From Lacticaseibacillus paracasei subsp. paracasei (GTDB lineage Bacteria > Bacillota > Bacilli > Lactobacillales > Lactobacillaceae): a DNA stretch of 64,000 bases. Of this stretch, positions 52,775 through 61,484 are shown piece after piece. The position numbers and the translations under genes are program-made. The stretch is from the NCBI RefSeq assembly GCF_000829035.1, contig NZ_AP012541.1, positions 1,984,001 to 2,048,000 of the forward strand, written 5' to 3'. Numbering within the stretch: the first letter of the stretch is position 1; each line of letters opens with the position of its first letter. The notes under the pieces were generated by a model. That model worked only from the letters and a program-made list of their open reading frames with translations, was not told the origin of the DNA and did no database searches.

Positions 52775-53015
52775 CGTCAAATTGATGAAGGGATTTAATA
52801 GTTGTCGCTTTACGTTGACTCTCTGGAAAGCTTGACTTACTAGAGATGAAGACGGCATATAGCTTTACCAGGTAATGCGAAGTTTTTGACACCACTCGGC
52901 GAAAAAATTGTCCAAGGTCGGCGAAGAAATTGACCAACAATACAGAAACCTCCTGTATACTACGGGTAGCATACGTGTAAGCGCGTGCAATTCTTAAATA
53001 CAGGAGGTCTTTGTA

Positions 53016-54551
53016 ATGGCTATTCATTACCGTCAAATTCTTGAGCTTCACGCTCAAGAGCTGGTGCAGCGAGACATTGCGGCAATCACTGGGAATTCAC
53101 GTCCCAAGATTTCTGAAGTTATCAAGCAAGCTGAGCTACATCAGATTAGTCCACCATTTACTGATGATGTGGATGATATTTGGTTGGAAAGCTTGTTGTT
53201 TCCTCAGAAGCAACCGATGGCAAAAGGTCGGCAGATACCCGACTTCGAAAAGATACACGAGGAATTGGCTAAGCCTAACGTCACCTTATCCCTGGTTCAT
53301 TATGAATATGAGCAAGAGTGCCGACAAAATGGCACAATTCCGTATGCGTATCGAACCTTTTGCCAGTATTATCGTGCTTATGCGCAGAAATATAAGGCAA
53401 CTATGCGGATCCGGCGTAAACCAGGTGAAGTGATGGAGGTCGATTGGGCGGGCTCACCTTTGCATATCGTCGATCGCGAAACTGGAGAAATCATCAAGGC
53501 ATATCTGTTCATCGCTTCTTTGCCGTGTAGTGCGTACAGCTACTGTGAGGCATTTATGACTGAACAACAGGAGGCGTGGCTTACTGGACACATTCATGCG
53601 TATGAATTCTTTGGTGGTGTGACGCAATATCTGATTTCCGACAATCTCAAAACGGGTGTGACTTCGCACAAGCATAGCGAAATCATCTTGAATGAAATGT
53701 ATCGAGATCTAGCCTTGCACTACGGCACAATTGTGATGCCAGCACGAGTCCGGAAGCCAAAGGATAAGCCGACTGTCGAAGGTGTTGTGGGGACAGTATC
53801 AACATGGATTATAGCAGCGCTACGAAATGAAACATTCTTTGGCCTCGAGGAATTAAATAAGGCCGTTCGCATCAAACTCAAGGAGTTCAACGAACGGCCA
53901 TTCACAAAGAAATATAAACAAGGTAGTCGCCTTTCGGCGTTTCATGACGAAGAAAGCTTTGCCTTGCGACCATTACCTGTTCAAGCTTATACGATGGCCA
54001 GTTGGCGGACTGCCATCGTGCAATTAGACTACCACATCAACGTGGAAAGTCAGTTTTACTCTGTTCCTTACGAGTATATCTCATCTAAAGTGGATATCAA
54101 GGTGACGAAAGATATCGTAGAAGTTTTCTACAAAGGTAATCGAATTGCCTCCCATAAACGACTAACCGGTAAATTCGGGCAATTTTCAACCAATCACGAT
54201 CATTTGCCAGCAGAACATAAACTGTTCGTCGATCATACACCTGAGAACGCATTAGCTTGGGCGGAAGAGGTTGGCATCAATACGCTTGCCGTAATGCGAT
54301 ATCTACTTAAATCGGCGGCAAGTGAAAAACAAGGTCTAAGTGCAGCTTTTCGATTCAAAGGCTTAGCTAGAAAATACGCAGCTATTGAAATCGAAGCCGC
54401 GTGTACGACCGTGATGAAAATTGCGACCGCACCGACGGTGTCCGTAGTTGAACGGGTTATGAAAAGTCAAAAGATTCCAGCACCAAAGACGATTAACGAA
54501 CCCGACTACGGTTTTACTCGTGGTGCAGCATACTTTGGAGGAAATGACTAA
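53016..54551 (+). CDS. istA: IS21-family transposase IstA
   Basis: The 511-aa transposase has an N-terminal HTH (RQILELHAQELVQRDIAAIT), a DDE integrase core with VMEVDWAGS, a second Asp in LISDNLKTG and Glu in PTVEGVVGTV, and a C-terminal beta domain (NVESQFYSVPYEY). All catalytic residues are intact and the length is standard. AGGAGG precedes the ATG. The stop overlaps the istB start as TAATG. Confidence 0.96.
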   Translation: MAIHYRQILELHAQELVQRDIAAITGNSRPKISEVIKQAELHQISPPFTDDVDDIWLESLLFPQKQPMAKGRQIPDFEKIHEELAKPNVTLSLVHYEYEQECRQNGTIPYAYRTFCQYYRAYAQKYKATMRIRRKPGEVMEVDWAGSPLHIVDRETGEIIKAYLFIASLPCSAYSYCEAFMTEQQEAWLTGHIHAYEFFGGVTQYLISDNLKTGVTSHKHSEIILNEMYRDLALHYGTIVMPARVRKPKDKPTVEGVVGTVSTWIIAALRNETFFGLEELNKAVRIKLKEFNERPFTKKYKQGSRLSAFHDEESFALRPLPVQAYTMASWRTAIVQLDYHINVESQFYSVPYEYISSKVDIKVTKDIVEVFYKGNRIASHKRLTGKFGQFSTNHDHLPAEHKLFVDHTPENALAWAEEVGINTLAVMRYLLKSAASEKQGLSAAFRFKGLARKYAAIEIEAACTTVMKIATAPTVSVVERVMKSQKIPAPKTINEPDYGFTRGAAYFGGND

Positions 54552-55309
54552 TGGTAAATGACGAAACTCAACGGAAGTTACGGCAGATGAAGCTTACCTC
54601 TATGGCAAATGCCTTGGAAGCACAGGAAAGCAACACAGAATATCGATCAATGAACTTTGATGATCGGTTCAAGTTACTCGTTGATGCGGCTTACGCAAGC
54701 CTTCAGTCAAATAGGCTGAATCGACTGATCAAGAGTGCAAATTTTCGGACGAATGAGCCATGTATAGCTGATATCAATTACTTGCCGGATCGTAAGTTGG
54801 ATCGGAACTTGATTCAACGCCTTGCGACTGGCACGTATATTCAAGAGCACCATAACGTCATCTTAATGGGTGCTTCAGGTAACGGGAAAACATGGTTGGC
54901 GACAGCTTTGGGGATTGAGGCTTGCCATCAGTTTCATAAAGTAAAATATGTGCGTCTTCCCGAACTGATTGATGATTTGATTGTAGCGAAGCATGAGGCA
55001 AACGGTGACTTTCATAAGATTATTGAACGGTACAAGAAAGTTGAACTCTTGATCATCGATGAGTGGCTTTTGACGCCGATCAACGATGAACAAGCTCAGA
55101 CTATTCTTGAGTTGATCGAATATCGAAGTCAGCGTGGTTCAACAATCTTTTGTACTCAATTCGCGCCGGAAGGCTGGCATAGTAAGCTGGGAAATCCACA
55201 GATTGCGGATGCGATCCTTGACCGAATCGTCCACGATTCTTACAAGCTCCTTATCCAAGGCGACAAATCGATGCGCGAGCGGTATGGAATCGGAGGCGAA
55301 TTTGCATGA
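54551..55309 (+). CDS. istB: IS21-family AAA+ helper ATPase IstB
   Basis: The 252-aa DnaA/DnaC-like ATPase has Walker A GASGNGKTW (about 109-117), Walker B LLIIDEW, sensor-like SQRGSTIFCTQF and the arginine-rich MRERYG near the end. It assembles on the target DNA and recruits IstA. It overlaps both istA (TAATG) and the following short frame. Confidence 0.96.
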   Translation: MVNDETQRKLRQMKLTSMANALEAQESNTEYRSMNFDDRFKLLVDAAYASLQSNRLNRLIKSANFRTNEPCIADINYLPDRKLDRNLIQRLATGTYIQEHHNVILMGASGNGKTWLATALGIEACHQFHKVKYVRLPELIDDLIVAKHEANGDFHKIIERYKKVELLIIDEWLLTPINDEQAQTILELIEYRSQRGSTIFCTQFAPEGWHSKLGNPQIADAILDRIVHDSYKLLIQGDKSMRERYGIGGEFA

Positions 55310-55512
55310 TTTCAGTAGAACTGGAACAACGATTGGCGCTGTTCTATGCACATACAGACGCAATGGAAGACTGGGAAAACGTGCTTGGCGACGCACTGGT
55401 GGACATTATCTGGGAAAATAACGATAAATTGACGGATGACGAGCTTTTCGAATATGGAAAAGAAGTCATCGTGAAATACCTGGGTAAGTGCCGAGGAGAC
55501 AAGCTCCCGTAA
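55306..55512 (+). CDS. 68-aa acidic accessory protein of the IS21 copy
   Basis: The ATG at 55306 overlaps the istB stop (ATGA), and the frame ends 80 bp before the right end of the element. The product is acidic (MEDWENVLGDALVDI, then TDDELFEYGKEVIVKY) and appears all-helical. IS21 elements normally carry istA and istB only, so this is an unusual third gene; a role in regulating transposition is only a guess. It is not recognised. The hairpin terminator directly after it supports its being part of the transcript. Confidence 0.6.
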   Translation: MISVELEQRLALFYAHTDAMEDWENVLGDALVDIIWENNDKLTDDELFEYGKEVIVKYLGKCRGDKLP

Positions 55513-55517
55513 AACTG

Positions 55518-55556
55518 AAAGTGGCATCGCTGAAAACGCTCAGCGATGCCACTTTT
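55518..55556 (+). terminator. Terminator inside IS21
   Basis: AAAGTGGCATCGCTGA pairs perfectly with TCAGCGATGCCACTTT, with TTTT at the end. Confidence 0.85.
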
Positions 55557-55714
55557 GAAATTCTTGGTCAATTCTTTCGCCGAGTGGTGTCAATTTTAGC
55601 ACCGAATGGGGTAAAAAAGATCGCCGAGTTGGGCAATTCGCTTCGCCGCCTTCAAGAGAGTCATTTTAATACTAACAACCAAAATCCAATGAGTCTTAAG
55701 GCCTGCCTCAGTTA

Positions 55715-56707
55715 TTATTGAGAATGGTTTTTCTTTTCTTGCTCTTTCTCTTGAGTCTCCTCCCATGTCTGGTCACTGATAATGAAACGTGGTCGATGTT
55801 TCGTCTCCATATACGTTTTGCCAACATATTCTCCAATGACGCCAAGACTAAGTAATTGGATACCGCCTAAAAATGACACAATGCAAACAATGGATGCCCA
55901 GCCAGCAACCGTGGCCCCCTTGAATGCCATCACAGCAGCCCAGATAGTACCAATAAAGCCCAATATACTCACTACAGCTCCTAGTTCGGCAATAAAGACA
56001 ATTGGCTTGATAGATAAACTTGTCACGCCATTAATCGCTAATGACACCATATTTGACAGGGGGTAATGACTCTTGCCTGCCAGTCGTTCATGTCGTTCAT
56101 AATAAACTGAAGTGCTTTTAAAGCCCACCAGTGGAAACATTCCTCGAAGAAATAGATTAACTTCTTTAAAATCAGCAAGATGTTGCAATACTTTACTGCT
56201 GGCGAGTCGATAATCCGCATGATTATAAACAACATCCACGCCCATCAATCGCAAGAATTTGTAAAAGCCTTGCGCGGTCGCGCGTTTAAACCAAGAATCA
56301 GTCTGCCGATCGGATCGCACGCCATAAACAATCTCGCAACCATCTGTATACGCCGCGATCATGGCATCCATAGCGTTAATATCATCTTGACCATCCGAAT
56401 CAATGGAAATCGTGATATCACAATGATCCTTAGCTGTCATCAAGCCAGCTAAGACAGCATTTTGATGGCCGCGATTGCGACTTTGTTGGATGCCTAGATA
56501 GTGAGCATCTTTTTGTGCAAATTGTTGAATCAATTCCCATGTGCGATCGTTTGATCCATCATCTACGAAAAGAACCCGACTATTCTCCTTAATTTTTTTG
56601 TCACGAATAAAGTCATTGAGTTTGGCTAAAAACTTCGGTGCCGTGATGGGCAAGACTTTTTCTTCGTTGTAACAAGGAATTACAATCCACAATGTGGGCA
56701 GTGCCAT
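55715..56707 (-). CDS. GtrB/CsbB-like polyprenyl-phosphate glycosyltransferase
   Basis: The 330-aa protein is a GT2 enzyme with WIVIPCYNEEKVLP, VDDGSNDRTW, ISIDSDGQDD (DxD), SRNRGHQNAVLAG and two C-terminal membrane helices (about 230-252 and 264-286), ending in KTYMETKHRPRF. This layout makes C55-P-linked hexose from a UDP-sugar at the inner face for use by an outer GT-C enzyme. ATG 56707 follows AAGGAGG at 10 nt. IS21 lies just downstream and the GT-C genes are 4-12 kb away, so it may feed several of them. Confidence 0.93.
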   Translation of the reverse strand: MALPTLWIVIPCYNEEKVLPITAPKFLAKLNDFIRDKKIKENSRVLFVDDGSNDRTWELIQQFAQKDAHYLGIQQSRNRGHQNAVLAGLMTAKDHCDITISIDSDGQDDINAMDAMIAAYTDGCEIVYGVRSDRQTDSWFKRATAQGFYKFLRLMGVDVVYNHADYRLASSKVLQHLADFKEVNLFLRGMFPLVGFKSTSVYYERHERLAGKSHYPLSNMVSLAINGVTSLSIKPIVFIAELGAVVSILGFIGTIWAAVMAFKGATVAGWASIVCIVSFLGGIQLLSLGVIGEYVGKTYMETKHRPRFIISDQTWEETQEKEQEKKNHSQ

Positions 56708-56732
56708 ACTCAAACTTCCTCCTTAACTACTA

Positions 56733-56760
56733 TCGCCACTACAAGATTCTGTAGTGGCGA
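56733..56760. other. Perfect hairpin between wecB and the GtrB-like gene
   Basis: TCGCCACTACA and TGTAGTGGCGA form a perfect 11-bp stem with a 6-nt loop. There is no T-run, so it is probably not a simple terminator; it could stabilise or process the transcript. Confidence 0.5.
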
Positions 56761-56778
56761 GGATGACTGATGATTTTT

Positions 56779-57921
56779 CTACTTAAATGGCGCCGGACGA
56801 TTTTGAATCTTACCAAAGTCATACAAGATAGCATCCAAAATTCGACGAGATGCATGACCGTCGCCATATGGATTCTTAGCTTCTGCCATTCGCCGATATT
56901 CGGTTGGATCATCCAATAATTGCAACATAGCTGTTTTAACCGTATTCGGATCAGTCCCAACTAGTTTAAGCGTGCCCGCTTCAACCCCTTCAGGCCGCTC
57001 AGTGGTGTCTCTAAGAACCAGCACTGGCTTTCCTAAAGATGGTGCCTCTTCCTGAACACCACCAGAATCTGTCATGATGAAGTAACTCCTTGCCGCCAGA
57101 TTATGAAAATCAACGACATCCAAAGGATCAATCAGATGAATTCGCTTGTGGTGACCAAGAATGGCGTCTGCCGCCTCTTGAACAACGGGGTTGAGATGTA
57201 CTGGATAAATAATTTCAATATCCGGATGGCTTTCAACAACTTCACGCATCACTTTGAAAACTCGACGCATCGGGTCCCCTTGATTCTCGCGACGATGCAT
57301 GGTCACTAGAATCATCTTCTTATTGGGATCGATCATATCTAACACTTCGTGGTGGTAGTCATCTCGCACTGTTTGATCAAGGGCATCAATTGCTGTATTG
57401 CCTGTTACAAAGATTTGGCTTTCTGGATGATTCTCCTTCAAAAGATTTGCCTGACTTTGATTTGTTGGTGCAAAATAAAGATCACTCAAAACATCGGTCA
57501 GTTGACGATTCATTTCTTCAGGATATGGGCTGTATTTGTTCCAAGTCCGTAACCCCGCTTCAACGTGCCCAAGCTTTGTCTGCTGGTAAAAAGCCGAAAT
57601 GCTTGCCGCAAAAGTGGTTGTCGTGTCTCCATGCACTAATACAATGTCCGGCTTTTCTTTAGCAATGATCTGACCCAGTTTCAAAATCACATTGCTTGTG
57701 ATGTCGGCTAACGTTTGTCGTGATTTCATGATATTCAAATCATAGCTGGGTTCAATATGAAAAATCGATAATACTTGATCCAGCATTTCCCGATGCTGAC
57801 CGGTTACAACGGTCACTTCTTCAAATTCGTCACTGCGGTTCTTTAGACTTAAAACGACCGGAGCCATTTTAATCGCTTCAGGGCGGGTTCCAAAGACCGT
57901 CATCACTTTAATTTTTGCCAA
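56779..57921 (-). CDS. wecB: UDP-N-acetylglucosamine 2-epimerase (non-hydrolysing)
   Basis: Interconverts UDP-GlcNAc and UDP-ManNAc, giving ManNAc for wall polymers or the repeat unit. The 380-aa GT-B-like protein shows MTVFGTRPEAIKMAP, VTGQHREMLDQ, VHGDTTTTFA, HVEAGLRT, EEMNRQLTDVLSD and SGGVQEEAPSLGKPVLV, all typical. The start is TTG 57921 with GAGGTG upstream. It precedes the GtrB-like gene by 71 bp on the same strand and ends the right half of the locus. Confidence 0.96.
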   Translation of the reverse strand: MAKIKVMTVFGTRPEAIKMAPVVLSLKNRSDEFEEVTVVTGQHREMLDQVLSIFHIEPSYDLNIMKSRQTLADITSNVILKLGQIIAKEKPDIVLVHGDTTTTFAASISAFYQQTKLGHVEAGLRTWNKYSPYPEEMNRQLTDVLSDLYFAPTNQSQANLLKENHPESQIFVTGNTAIDALDQTVRDDYHHEVLDMIDPNKKMILVTMHRRENQGDPMRRVFKVMREVVESHPDIEIIYPVHLNPVVQEAADAILGHHKRIHLIDPLDVVDFHNLAARSYFIMTDSGGVQEEAPSLGKPVLVLRDTTERPEGVEAGTLKLVGTDPNTVKTAMLQLLDDPTEYRRMAEAKNPYGDGHASRRILDAILYDFGKIQNRPAPFK

Positions 57922-58094
57922 TTTGGCACCTCATTCTTTTCAATTATTATAGAATCATTGTTGAGCAAAAGGCTCAGACCCTTTTGAACTTACGAAAAAA
58001 GTATAGCAGATTATCGAGTGGGAATCTAAATTACTCGTTAAACCACTGGCGATCACTTTATCATTTCATTCCGTTCCTGCCCACTACGTCAAGC

Positions 58095-58130
58095 AAAAAA
58101 AAAATCCTCTCAGAGTTAATCTCCAAGAGA
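58095..58130 (-). terminator. Terminator of the lipoprotein gene
   Basis: A short imperfect stem (CTCTTGGAG/CTCTGAGAG on the minus strand) is followed by ten T. Confidence 0.72.
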
Positions 58131-58182
58131 ATTACTTTAATCAGATTAATGAGAAGCAGTTATTGAGATAAACCAACCTAAG

Positions 58183-59049
58183 CTAACGTGTCGCCGTGCC
58201 TTCTTGAATCGTTTTCATTGGGTCAAGCCCAGAGATCTGATAGACTGCATTGCCTTCAGTCCAAGTGATCTGATTCTGACGGGTATTCGCGGCGGTCACA
58301 GCTAAGTCAACTGTTCCGTGTGTTTCTGGTGCCGGCAACGCATTATTTGCAAACCAGGTAACCGCTTCTTTGGCAAGAGGCAAAGGATCTTCACCGTTAA
58401 CCGCTGAGGCCTTAACTGTCACAGTCCATCGTCCTTCATTCCAAGTTAAATAAGAAGAACCCGCTGCTCCCTGACTTGCCGCGTAAATGCCATCACCGAT
58501 CGCGACTTGCGGCAACCCTTGAGTTGATTGAGCAGCGCCAATCTGTGCCTGAGCTTGCGCATTATTACCATAAGTCTTCTTTTGAATCGCTAATTCTGCA
58601 TTCACATTTTGCAGGGTTGCATCATTATAAGCTAATGCATGACTTCCAGGACTGAAGAAAATCGAGTAATTTTGACTATCGCCAGTGGTAAAAATATTTA
58701 AGTATTGGGTTTGATCAACTTGATAAGCGCTTGGCCACTTAGGATTGCCAAGTTGCCTAAAAGTCGCCTGTTTCAAAGCGGCATAGCGCTGGTCAACGTT
58801 TGCAGTGCCACTTGTATTGGTGGTAGAGGAAGAAGCCGCATCTGCACTCTCAGTTGTGCTTGAGCTAGTCGAACTGCTGCTCTTGGAGGCTGTCTTTTTT
58901 TGCTTCTGACTTGTTGAGGCTTTCGCGGTCTTTTTGCTCGATTGAGTTGTTCTCACCGATCCACTTTTACTGCTGCTTTGACTGTTCTGGCCACACCCAG
59001 CTGTAAAAAGAAGCAATACGGCAGGTATTAATAATAGTGTCTTCTTCAT
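58183..59049 (-). CDS. Lipoprotein of unknown function
   Basis: The 288-aa product starts with a lipoprotein signal (KKTLLLIPAVLLLFTAGC, Cys19 lipidated) and a Ser/Thr/Lys-rich linker (about 20-95), then a globular domain with many aromatic residues (YQVDQTQYLNIFTTGDSQNY) and a C-terminal part reading TWTEGNAVYQISGLD. The domain is not recognised. It sits in the polysaccharide locus between the primer transferase and wecB but has its own terminator. It may help assemble or anchor the polymer; this is only a position-based guess. Confidence 0.75.
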   Translation of the reverse strand: MKKTLLLIPAVLLLFTAGCGQNSQSSSKSGSVRTTQSSKKTAKASTSQKQKKTASKSSSSTSSSTTESADAASSSTTNTSGTANVDQRYAALKQATFRQLGNPKWPSAYQVDQTQYLNIFTTGDSQNYSIFFSPGSHALAYNDATLQNVNAELAIQKKTYGNNAQAQAQIGAAQSTQGLPQVAIGDGIYAASQGAAGSSYLTWNEGRWTVTVKASAVNGEDPLPLAKEAVTWFANNALPAPETHGTVDLAVTAANTRQNQITWTEGNAVYQISGLDPMKTIQEGTATR

Positions 59050-59133
59050 CTTTATTGCCTCCCTACTTATCTACTTATATTATATGCCACTACTCTTAAT
59101 AATTCACTGACAGGTCAATTAACTTTCCGAAAA

Positions 59134-59168
59134 TAAAAAACATGGTTCCTTGGAAAAGGCAGCCATGT
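59134..59168 (-). terminator. Terminator of the primer-transferase gene
   Basis: ACATGG pairs with CCATGT and TTTTTTATTTT follows on the minus strand. Confidence 0.72.
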
Positions 59169-59191
59169 CAATGAACTTTTATTCACTTCAA

Positions 59192-60592
59192 TTAACTTAA
59201 ATGCGTAATGTCCTGTTCCACCACAATATCATGAAGTTTCTGACGTGGTGGTTCTGGGTCTTCATCTAACCCTTGTGAGGAAACTTTGTCAAACAATATT
59301 TTAATTGTTTGCAATAAGATACGCGCATCCAGAAAAATACTGTAGGTCTTAATATACAGCAGATCGAACTTCAGTTTACTATGATAATCAGAGGCATACT
59401 TGCCATAAACCTGAGCATAACCAGTAATACCAGCACGAACGTTATGCCGCAAGTAATAATGGGGTTCCTGCTCGTTAAACTGGTTCACAAAATAAGGTCG
59501 CTCCGGTCGAGGACCCACAATTGACATGTCACCCTTTAAAACATTAAAGATTTGGGGTAATTCGTCCAGCCGAAATTTACGCAAATACTTGCCAACCGGC
59601 GTAATTCGTGAGTCATGTGCAGTTGCCAAAACAGGGCCCGATTTTGCCTCAGCTGTAGCCGACATCGTTCGGAACTTCAGAATTTTGAACTCACGTTGGT
59701 TTAGCGTAATTCGAGTTTGCTTATAAATAATTGGCCCTGGTGAGGTCAATTTAACCAATAAAGCCGTAACCAACATAAATGGCGAGGCCAAAATCAGCAT
59801 GAGAAGTCCAACAACAATATCAAAAATGCGTTTGAGAACGGCACTTTCAAATTTAATTCGAAATTGTGTAATTCCCATGACGCTTTCATCTTCAAAGTTC
59901 ATAAGGTTGGGACGCAACATCAACAGGTTATCAAACGTTGAAGGCAGGAGGATCGTCTTTTCGCGCTTAATGATGATATCAATAATCTCACGACGCGTTT
60001 CATCAGGCAAGCTCTTGGTCAGATAGAAAATGTCTACCTTATCGATAATGGCTTTGGCATTCTCAACAAAATGATCAGAAATAACGTAGGTGACTTTATG
60101 CTTATTATTCTTGGCCGAATTGAAGTTTTCCAAAACTGCTGGCAGTTCATGTTCATAGGATAAAACTGCGACTTTGTAGTTACTCGTAAAGCGAATGTAC
60201 ATGTAATAAATGAACACCCGCCAGACACCAAGAATCAAAATGCTGAGCAGGAATGAGTACCCCAGCACCAATCGTGGAAACGCGAAAAATCGGCCCATGA
60301 AGGTGATCATCGTCAATCCCAAGATCGTAATCAATTGTGCCAAAACAGTGTTGAAGATGATGTCACTGATCCGCCGATTATAATAAACGTAAACGCCTAG
60401 GAAAAAATTAACCAATAAGAACAGCAATGAAATATAGATCGCTGATCCTTCATACATTTTAAAGTTCCACTCCGGAATGTCTACACCAAAACGCCAATAG
60501 AAGGCGAGTAGGATACTTAAATTAAAAAGACCGACATCACCAATCATCGTTAACAGCCGTTTAAAGCCATTCCACTCGGCACTCTGTTTCAT
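59192..60592 (-). CDS. Priming sugar-phosphate transferase of the polysaccharide
   Basis: The 466-aa polyprenyl glycosylphosphotransferase (WbaP/WcaJ-like) has four or five N-terminal membrane helices, a central nucleotide-binding-like domain and a C-terminal Bac_transf domain (about 260-450): KRIFDIVVGLLMLI helix, FKILKFRTM, the catalytic RLDELPQIFNVLKGDMS-IVGPRPERP and HNVRAGITGYAQVYG. It loads the first sugar-1-phosphate onto undecaprenyl phosphate. Full length and intact motifs. It begins the right part of the cluster at the inner face of the membrane. Confidence 0.95.
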   Translation of the reverse strand: MKQSAEWNGFKRLLTMIGDVGLFNLSILLAFYWRFGVDIPEWNFKMYEGSAIYISLLFLLVNFFLGVYVYYNRRISDIIFNTVLAQLITILGLTMITFMGRFFAFPRLVLGYSFLLSILILGVWRVFIYYMYIRFTSNYKVAVLSYEHELPAVLENFNSAKNNKHKVTYVISDHFVENAKAIIDKVDIFYLTKSLPDETRREIIDIIIKREKTILLPSTFDNLLMLRPNLMNFEDESVMGITQFRIKFESAVLKRIFDIVVGLLMLILASPFMLVTALLVKLTSPGPIIYKQTRITLNQREFKILKFRTMSATAEAKSGPVLATAHDSRITPVGKYLRKFRLDELPQIFNVLKGDMSIVGPRPERPYFVNQFNEQEPHYYLRHNVRAGITGYAQVYGKYASDYHSKLKFDLLYIKTYSIFLDARILLQTIKILFDKVSSQGLDEDPEPPRQKLHDIVVEQDITHLS

Positions 60593-60722
60593 ACAGCAAC
60601 CCTCTCAATAATTATCTTTACTTGAAAACAAGCTCACTCATTATAGCATACGTCTAAAATTTGACCGCACTGAAGGCCGGTGTCAACCTGCAACGTGCTG
60701 GATGATCAATAGCCATCAAAAA

Positions 60723-61463
60723 TCAGCGTTGGTCAGGAATACCATCTCTTTCCGCACTCTTAATGCCTCTTCGAGCGGAAATGTCTGCCCACAAATATGG
60801 AAAGAATGTCTTAAAGATATGCTTGAATCGCCCACGAAACCCTAGATTCGCACTGCCCCAAGAATTATCGAAAAGATGTTCCATGTAATTCGCACTCCGA
60901 TTTCGGCTTGCATATGTAAAGTAATCTCGAGGATAGACAAGAATCCCTGACGCTAGTTCCTGTTGTTTTCCATTCATCCGAAACTCCGGATAGAGCTTCA
61001 TCAAAATTTTAGTCACCACTGGATTACTCGTCATATTTTGCATGTCATTTTGCAGTTCAGGAAATCGCCGCCCAGCATAGACATCTAAAATTTTTGCCAA
61101 CAATGGTTCCTTGGCCTCGGCACCAATGAATGATGTCAAAATGCTGTTATCATATTGAAATCCCCATACCATTCTCTGCTTTAAAAATGGCGCAAGATCT
61201 TTTTTAACGATCATATCCGTATCCAGATAAAACCCACCATACTGATACAAAACCGCATAGCGCAACTCATCTGCCGCATAGCCAAGTTTACCAGCTTGAA
61301 ACATTTTTTCCGAAAACGCGTATTGACTCAAGTCAAAGTTTTGATCGTTCCAGAATTTAAATTCCCAGTCCGGCAATTTCTCTCGCCATTCTTGGACACG
61401 CGCCTCAACGAAAGCAGGCGGTTTTGTCCCAAACCAGGCATAATGAATAATCTTGGGAATCAT
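60723..61463 (-). CDS. GT32-family glycosyltransferase
   Basis: The 246-aa protein matches the capsular GT32 pattern: IPKIIHYAWFG at the start, the Asp/Ala-rich KLGYAADELRYAVLYQYGGFYLDTDMI with the DxD motif, and DNSWGS near the end. It uses a UDP-sugar with a metal ion to extend the lipid-linked repeat unit. Two adjacent ATG codons (61463 and 61466) sit behind GAGGA; I use the second. It follows the GT2 gene by about 20 bp, suggesting cotranscription. Confidence 0.9.
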   Translation of the reverse strand: MIPKIIHYAWFGTKPPAFVEARVQEWREKLPDWEFKFWNDQNFDLSQYAFSEKMFQAGKLGYAADELRYAVLYQYGGFYLDTDMIVKKDLAPFLKQRMVWGFQYDNSILTSFIGAEAKEPLLAKILDVYAGRRFPELQNDMQNMTSNPVVTKILMKLYPEFRMNGKQQELASGILVYPRDYFTYASRNRSANYMEHLFDNSWGSANLGFRGRFKHIFKTFFPYLWADISARRGIKSAERDGIPDQR

Positions 61464-61484
61464 CATCTTCCTCTTTTCTGCATA

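Larger units (their letters stand above)
52887..55592. mobile_element. IS21-family insertion sequence with a third gene
   Basis: Terminal inverted repeats begin TGACACCACTCGGCGAAA at 52887 and end with the mirror at 55592; a second subterminal copy (TCGGCGAAGAAATTG) lies inside the left end, as usual in IS21. The 2,706-bp element holds istA, istB (joined by TAATG) and a 68-codon frame overlapping istB, then a terminator. The direct repeat at the target is not clear because of T-rich flanks. It separates the acyltransferase from the GtrB-like gene. Confidence 0.92.

Noticed and set aside
52870..55610. Exact target duplication of IS21 or IS30
   Set aside because: Flanks are T-rich for IS21 and unlike for IS30, so no convincing repeat could be assigned.
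55593..55714. Second IS21 end (GCCGAGTTGG, TTCGCCG) to the right of the element
   Set aside because: The likeness is limited to short words with no second transposase fragment; could be chance or internal repeat echoes.
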